Source: Pomphorhynchus laevis | Lineage: Eukaryota; Acanthocephala; Palaeacanthocephala; Echinorhynchida; Pomphorhynchidae | Assembly: GCA_012934845.2 (NCBI GenBank) | Contig: WNNJ02003485.1 | Span: 1 to 64,000, forward strand | DNA: 64,000 nucleotides | Reading direction: 5' to 3' | In this document: piece after piece, positions 12,801 to 27,800 of the stretch | Numbering within the stretch: position 1 is the first letter of the stretch | Layout of the letters: each line of letters opens with the position of its first letter | Notes under the pieces: model-generated | Seen by the model: the letters and a program-made list of their open reading frames with translations, nothing else | Database searches by the model: none | Told to the model about the DNA's origin: nothing | Position numbers and translations under genes: made by a program

Positions 12801-15800
12801 GTACAGATAAGATTTTTAATATCGAATATAAAATATAATTATAAATATAAAATATAACATATTTATTATCTTTATTCATAATAATATATATTTTGTAATT
12901 TGATTATACCGTATTTATAATCTTTTAATTCATATTTTAAAATAATATGTAAATTTTATAGTTAAAATACTGAAATTTACCATTTTACATCAATACTGAA
13001 AAATATTAATGGATAAATTGGACATTTATACCGCATGCGTATTGTTACATTCTAATAAATAAATAAGGGTTTTATTAAAAAAGTTACATTCTTGCAATAG
13101 CGGAACGCCAAACATTTAATGTGTTTTTGTAAATTCCGAAACTGAAACAATTTAAAAAACATTTAAAATTTTTGGAGATAAATTGAAAATAAGAATTTCA
13201 AGTAATTATTTGTCTTGTATTAATACAGCAGTTATGAAATCACGCTAAGCGGAGAAACAAATAATCTTTGTCATTTAAAAGATAATTTTTGATATTTTAT
13301 GTTGGAAATGAACTCAAATAAATATTTAAATTTGAAATGTGACCGAAAAAAATTATCTATCAGTTATCTTTAACTAGAAACTTCAATAACCAATGGTCAT
13401 CATTAATTTATATAAGAATATTAAAGTTTTTATACCTTAATTGTCGCTAAGTTGGTAATATTAACTTGATTAAATAAGTTAACACTAATAATTTTGTTCA
13501 GAATATTTATTCCTAATGATGACAATTATATATATTTTTTATATCAATTGATGACAAATCACATATATTGATGATGACTGATACATAATGGTAGTGCGCG
13601 GATGTGCTGAGTAAACAACGATCCAGGATTTCTTACGAAAGACGGCGTTAAAATAAAAGTGTATTGCTTGATAGACTGGACTTCGTCTCTCGATTTTCAG
13701 GCACCATGTCGCTTCTAGACGGCCACTTTCGCATCGAAATGATTGAGTACTCAGCAACACTCATCAGTGAAATTAAGTACCCATTGGTCGTTTCGGTTCC
13801 TGTGTAAAGAAAATAAAGAAAAAAGATCTATTTTTACGTGGCAAATGCGTGCCAACGCACGCTTACATGACCACAACAAAACAAAAATGTAAATCATGTG
13901 TCGAGAAGGTGTGAACGGAGGAGGTGTTTGAATGTGATAAAGGAGGGAGCGAGGCAGACGTCGAGAGGGAGTTGATTCCAGGCGAGTGAGGCGGCGACGA
14001 GGAAGGATCGGAGACCGTAGTTGTTGGAGTAATTGGGAACGTGGAGTAAGAGGGTATGACGGGAAAGCAGCGATAGCGAGGTAGAGCGAGTGTCCTCTAA
14101 GAAAGGAAGGTTGATGAACGATGGGGAGCCGACAGCGATGAGACGAAAAGTTACGAGAAGAAGACGGAGTTTGATGCGGATGTGGATGGTTGACCAGGAG
14201 AGTTGGGCAAGATATGTGGATGTGTGGTCGAAGCGACAGAGACGAAAGAGCACTTGAACGGCGGAGTTGATTATGCGTTGTATGGGTAGGATGATGGATT
14301 GTAGAGAATTGTAAAAAAGGCTAAGGCAGTAATCGATTTTAGGGAAAAAAGGCGATGAAAGAAGATACATACAAAAACGGAAGTCGATAAGTTGGCGGAT
14401 ACGGCGAATGTCACTGTGAATTAAGTTAGACGAGCGGACCTTGTCACAAACGAAGGGTTTAAGGGAAAGGTGATCATCGAAATGGAAGCCTAAGAAAGTG
14501 AGATTGTGTACAACGGAGATGATCGATGAGGCAAAAGATACAGTGGGAGGAGATATGTTTGGTTTACGGGGGAGGATCCACATTATTTTGGACTTTTCGG
14601 GGTTTAGAACGAGATGGAGATTGGAGACGTTTGTAGATAGAAGAAAGACAGTTGGATTCAGAAATGCCGATATCGTGTATGCGATGTGCGGGTGCATGAG
14701 CATAGATGAGGATGTCATCGGCGTAGCGTATTGCGTGACGTTAAAGGAGAAAGGTATGATAAACGGAGAGAGATTGCCAAGCAGAAGAGAGAAAAGCAGG
14801 GGACCTAGGACTGAACCTTTGGGACCCGCAGATAATAGGAATGGGATAGGAGAGGATGATGAATTAGAACAGAGGCGAAAGGAACGGTCTGATATATATG
14901 AGGCAAACCATGCTACGGAGGAAGAAGAAAAGCCGTTATCATAACAAAGGCGATAAAGGAGGACGGAGTGGTCGACAATGTCGAAGGCGGAGGAGAGGTC
15001 GAGGGAGATGAGAACACTATATAGAGCCTTGTCTCGTGAAATGAGTAAGTCGTTGTAAACTTTCATGCAGGCGACTTCTGTGGTGTAGAGCGGAAAGCGG
15101 TTTGGAAAGGAGGGTACATATTGGATGACGAGAGATAAGCGTTGATCTGTATTAAGATGATGCGTTCTAAGAGCTTAGAAAGAGTAGGGAGTAGTGAAAT
15201 TGGGCGATAGCTAGAAGGAAGGGAGGGGTTGTGCGATTGTTTCTTAATAAGGGGACAAACGATTGCGGATTTCCAGTGTAAATGGAAGATACAACTGCTG
15301 ATGGACGAGCTAAACAAGGTTGTGAGAAAAGGGGATATCGGTGAGCATATGGATTTAAGTATGAGGGTAGCAGGGGATCGACAGGTGAGGTATTGCTGTG
15401 CAAGGACATGAGGACAGATGAGACTTCGGCAGGTGAGACAGAGAGAATATGAAAGAGTCTCCGATGGATAGTGAGTCCATCTCCGATGGACTCACTGTAA
15501 ATCGGAGACAACGATCGGGGACCGATAATGTCGAGTGCCCCGACAAGAATATGTGTGGGGGCAGTGGAGATGAGTTTGCAATTGTAGTTGTATAGAGTAT
15601 TGATTAACCGGATGAAATCGGTGTAAGAGTGACGGTCAAGGCGGATGTTGAAGTCGCCTAGAACGAGTGAAGGAATGGATGACAAAGAACAGAGATAAAG
15701 GAGGTCAGCGAGTTAAAAAATAATAAAAATAAATCAAGATAGGATATAATTTAAATTTTAATAAAGTAAAAATTTAAAACAAAAATTAATTTTAATGAAT

Positions 15801-18800
15801 AACTAATAAATAACATACGATGTATTAGAATATAGATTAGAGGTCATTTGAAGGAACTGCTGTGTTATCATGTTTCGGCCACTTTTCATCTACCCAAACT
15901 AGATGGAGGACAGGTATATGTTGATGTAGTATTTTCTACGATGAAATTTGATAACATAATATTCTGTATTTTTGTCGTTGTATAATATAGTAATGTAAAG
16001 AATTATTGGAGCTGGATAAAAAAGGGGAGAACTTTTATTCGATATTTTGCTAACCTCTCTTAGCATCTTCAGAAAATTACGTTATTTTCTTAAGATGCTA
16101 ACAGAAGTTAGCGAAATATCAAATAAAATTTCATTTTTTTGTTCCAGCATCAATTATTCTTTATATGCTTAGATTAAAAATAAGATTTATTTTAACGTGG
16201 CAAATGCGTGCCAGCGCACGCTTACATGACCACAAGAAAACAAAAATGTAAATCATGTGTCGAGAATGTGTGAACGGAGGAGGTGTTTGAATGTGATAAA
16301 GAAAGGAGCGAGGCGGATGTCGAGAGGGAGTTGATTCCAGGCAAGTGAGGCGGCGACGAGGAAGGATCGGAGACCATAGTTGTTGGAGTAATTGGGAACG
16401 TGGAGTAAGAGGGTATGACGGGAACGCAGCGATAGCGAAATGTGGCGAGTATCGTCTAAGAAAGGAAGGTTGATGAACGATGGGGAGCCGACAGCGATGA
16501 GACGAAAAGTTACGAGAAGAAGGCGGAGTTTGATGCGGATTTTTATGGTGGGCCAGGAGAGTTATGCAAGATATGTGGATGTGTGGCCTAAGCGACGGAG
16601 ACGAAAGAGCACTTGAACGGCGGAGTTGATTATGCGTTGTAGGGGTAGGATGATGGATTGTGGAGAATTGGCGAAAAGGCTAAGGCAGTAAGCGAAAAGG
16701 CTAAGGCAGGTATAACATTGTGAATGAAGACATTCCGACACTTTGCTTAATCGACTAAGGCTGTCGCTCTTTATCAGATCGAATTTCTGTGCGGACCATC
16801 CTTTAACACTAGGCAGATGTTGTTGCTGAATTGCCATTGCACTCGCTGGATTCTTAATGAATACAGCATGTATAATTGTAGTGCACAGATGTGCTAAATA
16901 GAAAACAGTCCATGATTTCTTACGAAATATTGTATTAATAGAAAATGGTTTTTCTTCGTAGAGTGCACTTCGATTCAAGACTTTCAAGCACCATGTCGTT
17001 TCTATACGACTATTTTAGCATCGAAATGAAGGAGTACTCGGCAACACTCACTAGTAGAATTAAATACCCACTGGTCGTTTCGGTTGCTATGTGACATTGT
17101 GAAGCACGAACGAAGGACCCAGTAAGGGACCGAAACGTTTGCAAAATAAAAATATACATTGCTTTATATCTGGTTACAACATTTACCTAAAAATATTTGA
17201 GTCTTAAAATGACCCCAGAGTGCTGTTCAGCCACGATCAATCAAGATATTGATGCTTATGTAAGCCGAAACGGTATGCCGTCTTGCAATGCTAAAACATG
17301 AAATTATCTATGTATATATAGAAGCAGATAAGTGTAAAAGACAGTCCCGATTGAATCAAATCTCTAATTTATTTATTGAACTTCTGAGGATCCCAGGCAG
17401 CAGTGCTAACTTTGATTCACGACTTTCAATCACCATGTTGCTTCTAGACCATCACTTCAGCATCAAAATGATCGAGTACCTGGCAACACTCACTAGTAGA
17501 ATAAAGTACCCACTAGTCGTTTTGGTTGCCTGTGTCATTGTAAATGTAGGCATTCCGCAATGTGAAAGTTAAGGCGAATGTTTGGTGAAAATTTAATCAG
17601 TTGCGGAGCTTCAAAAGAAAACAATTCAAGCAAAATGAACATTTCGAAAGGTTAAACGTTGCTTTATGCAATTCCTAATAAACAAATAAGTGATTTTTCT
17701 GCTCTTAATTTGCCGGGAGAGGAGGTACTCCCCCAAATCCCAAAACTTAAAAACCTTATTGTTATCTCAATGTCACAACCTCTGGAAAGGCACAATTTAT
17801 TCAATGTCTTTTTAAGACCATTTATTGCGAAATATGACAACCGAATCCTCTTCAATTCGGTCAAATTTCTTGAATCAGAAATAAAAATTTCCTTCGCAAC
17901 CTCTCATATTGCAAAGGATTATGAGATCTTCTTTGATTCGAATCTGAAACATCCGGGTTCGATTCACTTTAAACCCATTTTAGCATCTGTCAAAGTGAAC
18001 AATCTTTCTTCGCATCTAGAGGAAACTGATATCGAAGTTCTGAAAAAAGTTTACAAAATTTCAAACTTCCGGTCTGTAATGGGGAAAAATGTATTTCCAC
18101 TTACTGTAGGTTTCTGCTCATCCCTTATCGAGCATGTTGAAACCCTTGCCAAAGCGTCATATAATCCCTTTTTAGGATACAACTTACGCTTTACAGTTAT
18201 GAGTGCAGAGGATCTTACCTAACCCCACTGTAATACATGTCATAAGTGGGGGCACTGGGCTTCAAACTGCTCTAGATCAAAGACCTGTGGAGTTTGTAGT
18301 CTCCCATCATGCAAAAGTATTGATTCCAGGAGAAGTGCGTTTGACCTGCCCTATGCTCAAACTGTGGTGGTAGCAATTCTGCATAGTCTCGTAAATGTGC
18401 ATGCTTTAAAGACTACCGGAACAACTTCTCCAGGTCTGCTGTAGTCAAGAAACCCCATTAAACTTATTCTGGGCGCGGTCTCAAGGATGACAGACAAGGA
18501 CATCCTGAGTGTTATGGACGTTAAGATACATTCTGCCATCAAAAATGTGGAAAATATGGTCTCCGCCTTGGTCTCTGCACTTTATTCAAGTCCGGGAGTT
18601 TCCACTCAGCATGCTTTACCTAGCTCGAAAATGGGAGGGGGCCTCGGCTCACGTCATTCCCCCATTAAGAACGAGAAGCTCCTGAAGAAGAAAGACGAGT
18701 CGGCTTCACATGGAAATGAAGACAATGCCCGTGGGAAAGTGCTTGCCCTGGACAGAGTTGGTGGCGGGAAGGGCAACCTTTCCGCCCCTAGCTCTGTCTA

Positions 18801-21800
18801 AGGATGAGGCAATCCCACCAAACTGACCTAACATAATGCAGAGTACTCGTGAGCCTTTTTCACTGAATATTCTTCAGTGGAATTCGGGAGGAGCTTCTGC
18901 CCTTAGACTTCTATCTGGAGAGATGCAGACTTTATAGTCCTTCAAGAGACGCAGTCTATCCGCCTCCCCCAGGATATTACTCGATTCATCCCCAAGCACA
19001 TTTGTTCCCACTATACTCCGTACATAACCCCGCCTCACTCTTCTTCATCTCAAGGACTCTTGACCTTAGTTAAATGCTCCTTAAGATCGTCCCTTCTACT
19101 CAACTATTCTTGTCCAGCCCTTTCTTATTTAGTAGTTTCACTCTGTAAGAATGGTAAACGCCTCAGTCTAGCCAATATCTACATCCGTCCAGGGGAGATT
19201 CACAAGAACCGTGACCTGCTGGATAGGATTATTGATAGCGGCTATGACATGGTACTTGGTGATTTCAACGACAGAACTGGTCGTTGGATTAATGCAGCAC
19301 TCCGCAGAGCAAGGAACGGTTATCTTATTCACAAACCACCATTCCCCACCTTTCATTGCACATCAACGAATTCACTCCTCGACTTATTACTGCTGCATGA
19401 GAGTTGGTAATTTAAACCCTACTGTACGGAGCAGTCGCGACAACATCTATCCACCACTCATGACTTGATTTGCTGGCGGATAGAGGAGGATACGCTGCTT
19501 AGAAGGAGATTCCACTTTGATCCTATCAGAGTTGCTTTCTTTCAGGCTGCTATCCAACGCTTTCCCTGAATTGATAATGAGAGTCTAACTGAATTTAATT
19601 CCTACCTCTCTTCGCAAGCCACCGCAATGCTTTTGAAAACCATTAAAGGCCTGTATACTGTCCCAAACCGACAAAACTCAAGACCTTAGCGTATATGCTT
19701 CGTCTTCCCAATCTCTCTGCTTTTGCCATGCAAGTTCTCTCGAAATAATATTGGAGCACTAAATATAGTTTCCAACTGGATAAGGATAGGGCAAACATTG
19801 CTTCTCTTTATCCTGCACAGTCTTCCTTCTGTCAAAAAGGAGAAGTTCGTTTGTTGGAAGGATAGGGCATTGGATTGAATTCGTAATATAGGTCTTGATA
19901 AAGTTTTGGAGGAGTCACTATCCTTACATAATTATGGTGCCACTCAATCACCTTAGCCAGTCCCGCCTTGGGGAGACTTTAGAAGTAGGGATTTATCTGT
20001 CACGGATATCCTTAACTCCTGGGGGTCTCTTCCGGGTACCTCCAAATCCGTCGCTCCACTCTCTTCTCGTGTCTGTCAGCTTTTGACAGCCGATCGAAGA
20101 AGAGAAGTGGCCGTAACAATGCTATTAGCCGCCCCATCTGATGCGGCCGGCATCAACATTAGTAGACGTATATTTCTACCTAAAAATCCGGTATCATGTT
20201 CTAAAGATCTGCGGCCCATATCGTAGCAAAATTCCCTCGTATCGATCTACGAAACAGCGCTTGCGCGTAGAATCAGCGATCATTTAAGTAGGCGAAATTT
20301 AATCCCACCAAGTTTCCATGGGTTCGTCAAAGGTCACTCGGTCCATTTAGCTGTAGGTGAAGTGCATCAGTTCTGTCAGGATAATAGTCATCAACTTGCT
20401 GTGGCTGTTTTCCTTGATTTTTCTGCTGCATTTGACTGCATCTCCATTCCCTTTGTTATCTCTTCTCTAAAGTCCCTCGGGTTGCCTGCGAGAATTATTA
20501 ACAGGGTGGAGATACTGCTGTACACCAAGCGATTCTATTACGAAGACGACCCTGATGCGCGTCAGTTCTACCCTATTACGAATGTGCCCCAAGGATCCCC
20601 ATTTTCTCCTATCTTGTTCCTTGCTGCTTCTATTGAACTCTTTAAAATATTTAAACGCGAACAACGTTTAGTAGTATACGCTGATGATACCACAGTCCTG
20701 TTCTCTGGACGCAGGTGCAAAGACTAGTCTCGGACATCAGCCGTTTATTTTTAAGATTAAAAGGCCAGTTACCCAAGTCCAATATTATTCTAAACTCTGC
20801 TAAATCGCAGGTGTTTGTCTTTCATGGCGCCCCTGCAACAAAACAAAAACTTAAGAGATTAGCACTCCCTGCACTCTCCTTCATTTTGACTAATCAACCA
20901 CTCCCTTCTTTACGAGTTGAGTAAAATACCTGGGGTTCACCGTTACGGTGAACTGGTCGCCGAAAGCAGACCTGGATTGACTTAAACGTATCCTGAAGAG
21001 AGCTAGATGGGCTTTGAAACGGGCCCAGCATCTGTCATTGAAAGGGAGAACTCAGGTGCGCCTCTGGGGCACTTGGGCTATCTCGGGATTAGTCTTCTTC
21101 TCTAGAGGACGTTCCCCAGAGCAAAGTCTAAGGTTTCTCAAGCTCTTCGTCTCTCGATTACCCAGCATAGTTCGCGTCGATTGGACTCTTCGGGGGGAGT
21201 GAAATACCCCGGGTGCTTCAGTCGAAGGGCAGCGTGTTGGATTAGCTGTGGGGCTCAGATCCCACTGGACCTGAGGCCATGAAGATGATGAAAGAAGTGG
21301 ACAAGTTTTTCCAGAAGACGATGATTTCTGATTCCTGACGGCTTTTATTTTCTATTTTTGTTTTAATTCTATTTAAAATGAAAGTTAAAATGTTTCAGTC
21401 AACACATCATCAATACTTAAAATTATCAGGCATATCATAAACATGTACAATATCAGTTATGGACGAATTCTCGCTGTTTCTATGTAACTACTATATTCCT
21501 CTCTCTGTTTGTTGTACTCTTTATTTCAATCAATTGGATTGGATGATCGTATCAATTCAGCGTACTATCAGTCATTAATTGACCAATCCAGTGCTTCTCG
21601 AGTTGTTTTCTTTTATTAGTGTTAGTTATTGATCCATCGATCAAAATCGTTTTTATTTCGTGTGGCGTTTTCGACAATGTGCCGGACAGTACCGTCTGCT
21701 TCGCTATTTTGTTTTAACATATCCCATTTTATATTGTTCGCGCATACGTTTTACTTTGTCGATGTCTATCCGACATATTGTTGTTCGCATGCCATACATA

Positions 21801-24800
21801 TGTTCATTTAAATTAGGCATTTTGATTTGCAATTGAAACTACCACTAACTTTATATGATAATTTTGTTTGTTCTGACTTAAAGTACGTTGAATCTCACAT
21901 ATTCTGAAATTTTTACACTTACGATCTCCACACGCATGTGAACCTTTGTTGTGTTGCTTATTTTTATTTTGATGTCTATGCATCTGATACAGATTAGATG
22001 CGTTGGATAAGCGTATAATTGTTTTTTGAGGTGTTAACGTGTCTTCTCTTTAAATCGGAAAATAGCAGGGTTAATTTGCTGTTGTATAAAACAGCAAATT
22101 AACAGAAGAGGATGAAATTCAAGGACACATGTGATAGTTTTCTTCATCCGTTTTATTAATCGCTAGTATTCTTCAAGATCATCATTCTATTTAGTTTCGT
22201 ATTTGATCGAATTGTGTTTGGATCTTACGATGTGAGTATCCACGTTGTTTCATTTGACTATATAATACAGAAAGTTCTTACTCGAAGATCTTGTGATTTG
22301 AGCAAATCTAGAAGGCGCATCGAGCCTTAATGCGAATCAGTAGGCATTTTAGTTGAGGTGGGTGACATCTTTTGCATGTATGTATGTTTTTATGCCATCC
22401 AGTTTGTGATTTATTGTTGATTCGAGTTCACCTTTTTCATTTTTGTAAAGTAGACTCGCTGGCCGGGTGGGCAATCATGTGTGAAATTTAATTTACAAAC
22501 ATCATTAAGTCCTTTCATTAGTCCTTTAAACGATTCGTTATCACCTCGACAAGCGATAAATACGTCATCCACGTATCTCTTCCAGCATAATGGTTGAATG
22601 TTGAGCGATGCCAAAAATGATTGCTCAACATAAATCATGTATAGTCCCGCATACGTAGTTCCGACTGGGGGTACCCATAGCGGTGCCACGTAGTTGTTTG
22701 TATAACTTGCCATTAAATGCAAAAATGTTGGATTGTAGAACTAATTTCAATAATCGGCATATCAGATTTACGCGCTACCTTTCCCAACCAGCTTTTATCG
22801 TTAAATTCCTAATCGCGTCAATGCTCAATGATCAATGCCGTTCTTGGTCTCGATTGATGTAAATAGTGGAGATTCGACATCAGCAGTCAATAATTTACAA
22901 TCTTTCCATGTTGTTTTTGAGCTTTAGAAAATATTGATGAGCTCGTCCGTACTAGCTACAATTGAAGGAAACGATCGTAATAAAGGTTCAATTTAGTATT
23001 CAAACAATAAAACGTATTCTTTGTAGAAGTACCTGGATTATTTATAATCGGACAAATAGTAGTATACTTGCTTTGTGAATCTATGGCAAGAAATAACGCT
23101 TTTTGGTATCGGATCACACTGAATCAGTTTGGAACGCTTTGTAGGGTCTTTACAGACATATTCAATAGTTTTTCGAACAGATAGTGTAGTGCGCTTGAAT
23201 TGAGTCTCCGTAACCGTTTTGTATACTGGTGACTCTTGTTTTGATGCATCATATTTATAATCGTCCACTCCCATACTACAACTTAATCACCTTCAGAACG
23301 TTGTTTCTAAGTTCGTTGCAAGCTCTTGTATATTCCCTGTTGATTCAAAGATTCCTTGTCTGATTCGAATATGTGCGTAAAACTGGATTTTGTCAATAAG
23401 AGGTTTTAACACCATTTGGTTAAAAGCGCTGGTCACAAGTTTTATTTCATTAGTGACTGTCTCAATATAACGTTCTAATTATCGTTTAAGCGAACTACAC
23501 GTTTTGTAGCGATTGTATTCGAATTTGCCTGAGATAAAATCTAGTCTTTAGGATAAACATCTATATTGTGCATTAGTCAGTTTAGAACAGCTCAAGTACA
23601 CTATGTTTGATAAATCGTCGAATTTATTATTTCTTGATCTTCGTTAAACCGTCGTAGTCTCTTTAGACCGAGACATGAAAGTTTTGAGGAAAGAACATTC
23701 TGTTTGGTCAAATGTTTTAGTTTCTGAACTTCTTTGTTTCAGCAGTTGCTATATTTTTTAATCAGGAATCACGTTGTTAATACAATCAGCATATGAATAA
23801 AATTGGTATATTATACTGAGGAAGTCTAAAGAACATCGACTTAGAGTGTTAAACCACAACATTTGCAGCCGATCAGCAATGTGTGGACGAACGAATCAGT
23901 GAGAAGTTTACTTCCATTTTTCTGTATCTTTATACCATTTGTGACAATATTCTTGAAACAGCAGTAGTGCAGAAATTGACGATGTGATAATATTTTAGAT
24001 AACATTTTTTAGGACGGGGTCATGCAATACCCCGTCCTGAAATGCTTAACCAACCACCACTATAGAATGGTGGTTGGGCACGAATGTGCTAAATAGACAA
24101 CGGTCTAGGATTTCTTACGAAATGCGGCATTTTTTCTAAATGGTGTTGCTTGATAGACTGGACTTCGATTCACGACTTTCAGTCACCATGTCACTTCTAG
24201 ACGACCAATGAGTACCCGGCAACACTCATCAGTAGAATGAAGTACTCACTGGCCGTTTCGGTTGCCTGTGTGACATTGTGAATAAAGGCGTTTCCGACAC
24301 TTTGCTTAATTGTCTGAGGCTTACGCTCTTAACCAGATCGAATTGCTGTGCGGACCATCCTTAAACACTAGGCAGAGGTTGTTGCTGAATTATCGCTGCA
24401 CTCGTTGGATCCTTAATGAATTCGTCATGTATAATAGTAGTGCACAAATGTGCTGAGTATACAACGGTCCAGAATTTCTTACGAAATACGGCATTTATAC
24501 TAAATGGTGTTGCTTGATTAGAACTGGACTTTGATTCACGACTTTCAGTCACCATGTCACTTCTAGACGACCACTTTAGCATCGAAATGTTGAAGTATCC
24601 ATAGGATGGAATAATAAATCAGTGGTAAGAAATCCTGGACCGTTGTTTACTCAGCACATCCGTCCATCACCATTATACATGCCGTATCCATTAAGGGACC
24701 AACAAGTGCAGTAACAATTCAGCAACAACCTCTGCCTAGTGTTAAAGGATGGTCCTTAAACCGAAGCGACCAGTAGGTACTTTATTTTAGTGATAAATGT

Positions 24801-27800
24801 TGCTGAATAAAAAGTGATATAAAAGTGATAAAACATACATTTGCTGATTATTATCAACAAATGATCAGCAAATGTAAACAATGACAACATATATGCGACA
24901 TATCATAAGAATTTCTTTCTTAAGATTTTTTATTATTTTATTCTTTTTATCTTAAGATTTTTTTTGTATATATATTTGATTGCATATAAATATATTTTTG
25001 TAATGTAAATATATTTGTATAATGTAAATATATTTTTCTTGTCTTTACTAAATTTAAATATTATATTCTAGAGAACATATTGTTTACATATAAAAAAGTT
25101 TTATCCTATATTTGAACATTTTCTGAATAGAAAATAAAGTATTTGATTTGTTTGCATTAAGCTGGTTTGTTTAACGAACGATCACAAACAAATGCTTCAA
25201 CGAGTAAACTATAATCGATCAAAACACAAAATTGAAATGAATTTTATAAAAGTCGATATAAAATTTTGTCACAGGAAACCGACAAATTTAGGGCGTACTT
25301 CAATCTCATTATTAAAAAATTTAAATATTTAAAAAGAAAACTTTATATTTTAAACTCGTTAACATTTTATTATTTATATAGGACAATATTTCATTTTATA
25401 TATTAAACATTCCCTGAAAATTGATTTATTATATTTTCGGTTTTATTTTAAGCTTAAACATAAATTTCATTTAAACAATTTAAATTAACTTATTAAATAA
25501 TAAATACCTATTTAATTAAACTATTTTAATTAATTTTATTAATTTTAATAATTTTTAGTAGTGTAAAGCATTAAACAATGTTATTCGTGCTTATTTAATT
25601 TGAATGGCTAGGATTTTTACGTACTGGCTTGATTAAAACCTTAATGACGCTTAGAGTTTATTTTATGTGATACAAATTACAGAATAATAATTATAATTTT
25701 CTATTATTTTAAATTATTTTTAAATAATGTTCAAGTTGATATCTTAATTATATCTATATTAGACAGCACAGAAATTTAACTTAAAGTTAGCCAAGGATGC
25801 AATTGCCACTTCTTATATTCAATATCGAGACAATTTGTTGAATTCGAGAAACTCCACCTTCAATGCCGATACAAAGCTAAATTCGTCGCAAGAGCAACAC
25901 TTCTATCTTTTACACTGCTTAGAGTCAGTTACGGTAAATTATAAGCTTTCTTTAATATTATAGGCTTTCTTTAAAATATAGCAAAGTCATATACAATGTT
26001 ATAATAATATAACTTGCTTCATGAATTTTTGTTCTGTTACGGTTTTATTCGCTAGAATATGGTTTAGATAAACCTTTCTAATTTATCAGATAAAAAAGTT
26101 TATTAAAACAACATTCTTAACTAAAGTAAATAAATTACTTAATAAATTATAAAGGTAATTATATTTATAATTACATTCAGTGCAATTATAATTACCTTGA
26201 TAGTGTACTAAGATAATCCTGATTATAGTTAAAGATTAAACTGAAAAGAATGATAAAATTTATTTTTTCGTTTTTAAAATCATTTTGATTTTTTAACCAT
26301 TTTTCATATCGACACTTATCTATATGATGATGAGTTAACGCTAATTGAATATGATTTATGCTTATTTAAGGATTTTACCTTAAATAATACTAACACTGCG
26401 CCCTCAATTATAACATTCAATTTTATTTTTCACTATGTATTTGCTAATTGAATTTATTTCTATCAGTCTCTCGAACGATATTATTCCACGTGAATTATGT
26501 TAACGATCATTTAAGCTTCACGCGAAAGAACGACGATAACAGTATTAGATAACGTTTCGTCGTCACAATGACTCATCAGTGTCAGATCCATCCCACTGCT
26601 GAAGAGCACTAGCAGACGTCAATAAACAAATCATGTGTATGATGTGCTAGAACACATCTAGTAACATTATAGAGTGCTAAACCAGCTTAAGGCTTCACGA
26701 AATAGGATCATTAGCAAAAGCACTGGCAAATGCAAAGCAGGAATCTTTTATATCAGCTCATTTCTTTTAATTCAATGAATTTCTCCAAAATATACCATTC
26801 CGCGTGATCAATGTTAACAGTCATTTAAGCCCGCAGCGGAAGATAACGTCGGCAAATGCCAACACAGGTATCTTTTATATCGGCTCACTTTTTTAATTAT
26901 GAATTTCACCAAATTACACCATTCCGTGTGATCAATGTTAACAGTCATTAAGCCGAAGCGGAAGAAAAAAACAATAACTGTATTAGATAACGTTTTGTCG
27001 TCACAATGACTCATCAGTGTCAGATCTCTCCAACTGCTATATGCAGAGGAGGACTAGCATACAACAATAAACGAATCATGTGTATGATGTACTAGAAATC
27101 TTCTAGTAACATCATAGAGTGCTAAACCAGCCCTACGGCTTCACCAAATAGGATTATTAGCAAAAGCACTTGCAAATGCCAGCGCAGGTATCTTTTCGCC
27201 GATTACATTATGTAATTCTTAAATTACCAACTTAAATAAATTATATGTTATTATATAATATTATAAACCACATATATTTTAACCTAAATAATAGGTTGTA
27301 TTTTATTACGATCAAATTTTAAGATTTGTATTTATTGTTTATTATAATTTGCTGAATATAGAGTGAAATAACTATGAATGTATAAATAAAACAGCGTGAA
27401 TATTTAAACGAAACACTAGATTCTATTTATTTTTATCGGAATTAATATGTACGATATTGTTTTTGGATTTAAATAAGTGTAAGATTAATTTTAATAAGGC
27501 GCAAAACGAACAAAAATTAAAATTAAGATTATTATCGATGCATTTGTGGTATTTCCCTTTACGCTTTAAAAATATTACCTACATAATTAGCGGTATTAGG
27601 TAATTATGATTGCCTAATACCGGTAGTACCTAATAACATAATTAGTTACTATCACAAATCATTTGTGGATTTACATAATAAAAATCGTCTTATTTTGTGA
27701 TTTTGTACAGGGAAGTGATATTATTGATTCAGATCAACAACAGTCAAGTCAACCTTCCAACCTTTTGCATAGGCAACAACCACTGGACGCTCATTCGACG

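Larger units (their letters stand above)
17572..21380 (+). mobile_element. Near full-length I/Jockey-group LINE
   Basis: About 3.8 kb, distinctly higher in GC than its surroundings. Order: ORF1 (gag-like with a CCHC knuckle), ORF2 with apurinic endonuclease then RT, and a GC-rich 3' region. The domain order and ORF1 zinc knuckle place it in the I/Jockey/R1 assemblage rather than CR1/L2. ORF2 carries many stops and frameshifts, so it is dead. No poly-A or obvious target duplication was pinned down. Confidence 0.85.
26456..27205 (-). repeat. Three tandem units carrying hammerhead motifs
   Basis: Units start at about 26456, 26769 and 26895 (each with ATTCC.CGTG.AT.ATGTTAAC). Units 1 and 3 are about 310 bases and include a hammerhead. 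Unit 2 is 126 bases and lacks it. They share CAAATAGGATTATTAGCAAAAG-like and ATCATGTGTATGATGT blocks. It lies in Shal intron 3. The tandem arrangement resembles small PLE-derived or retrozyme-like repeats. Confidence 0.7.

Noticed and set aside
14498-14944. 148-codon plus-strand frame rich in Arg/Glu
   Set aside because: Exact antisense of the LINE ORF2 at 13806-15715; a shadow of its codon bias.
17572-21380. GC-rich island suggesting horizontal transfer or a bacterial insert
   Set aside because: Zinc knuckle, AP endonuclease and RT identify it as a LINE; its base composition is that of the element.
21629-21811. 60-codon hydrophobic frame
   Set aside because: Phe/His-rich with no signal peptide logic or homology that I recognise; chance in AT-rich DNA.
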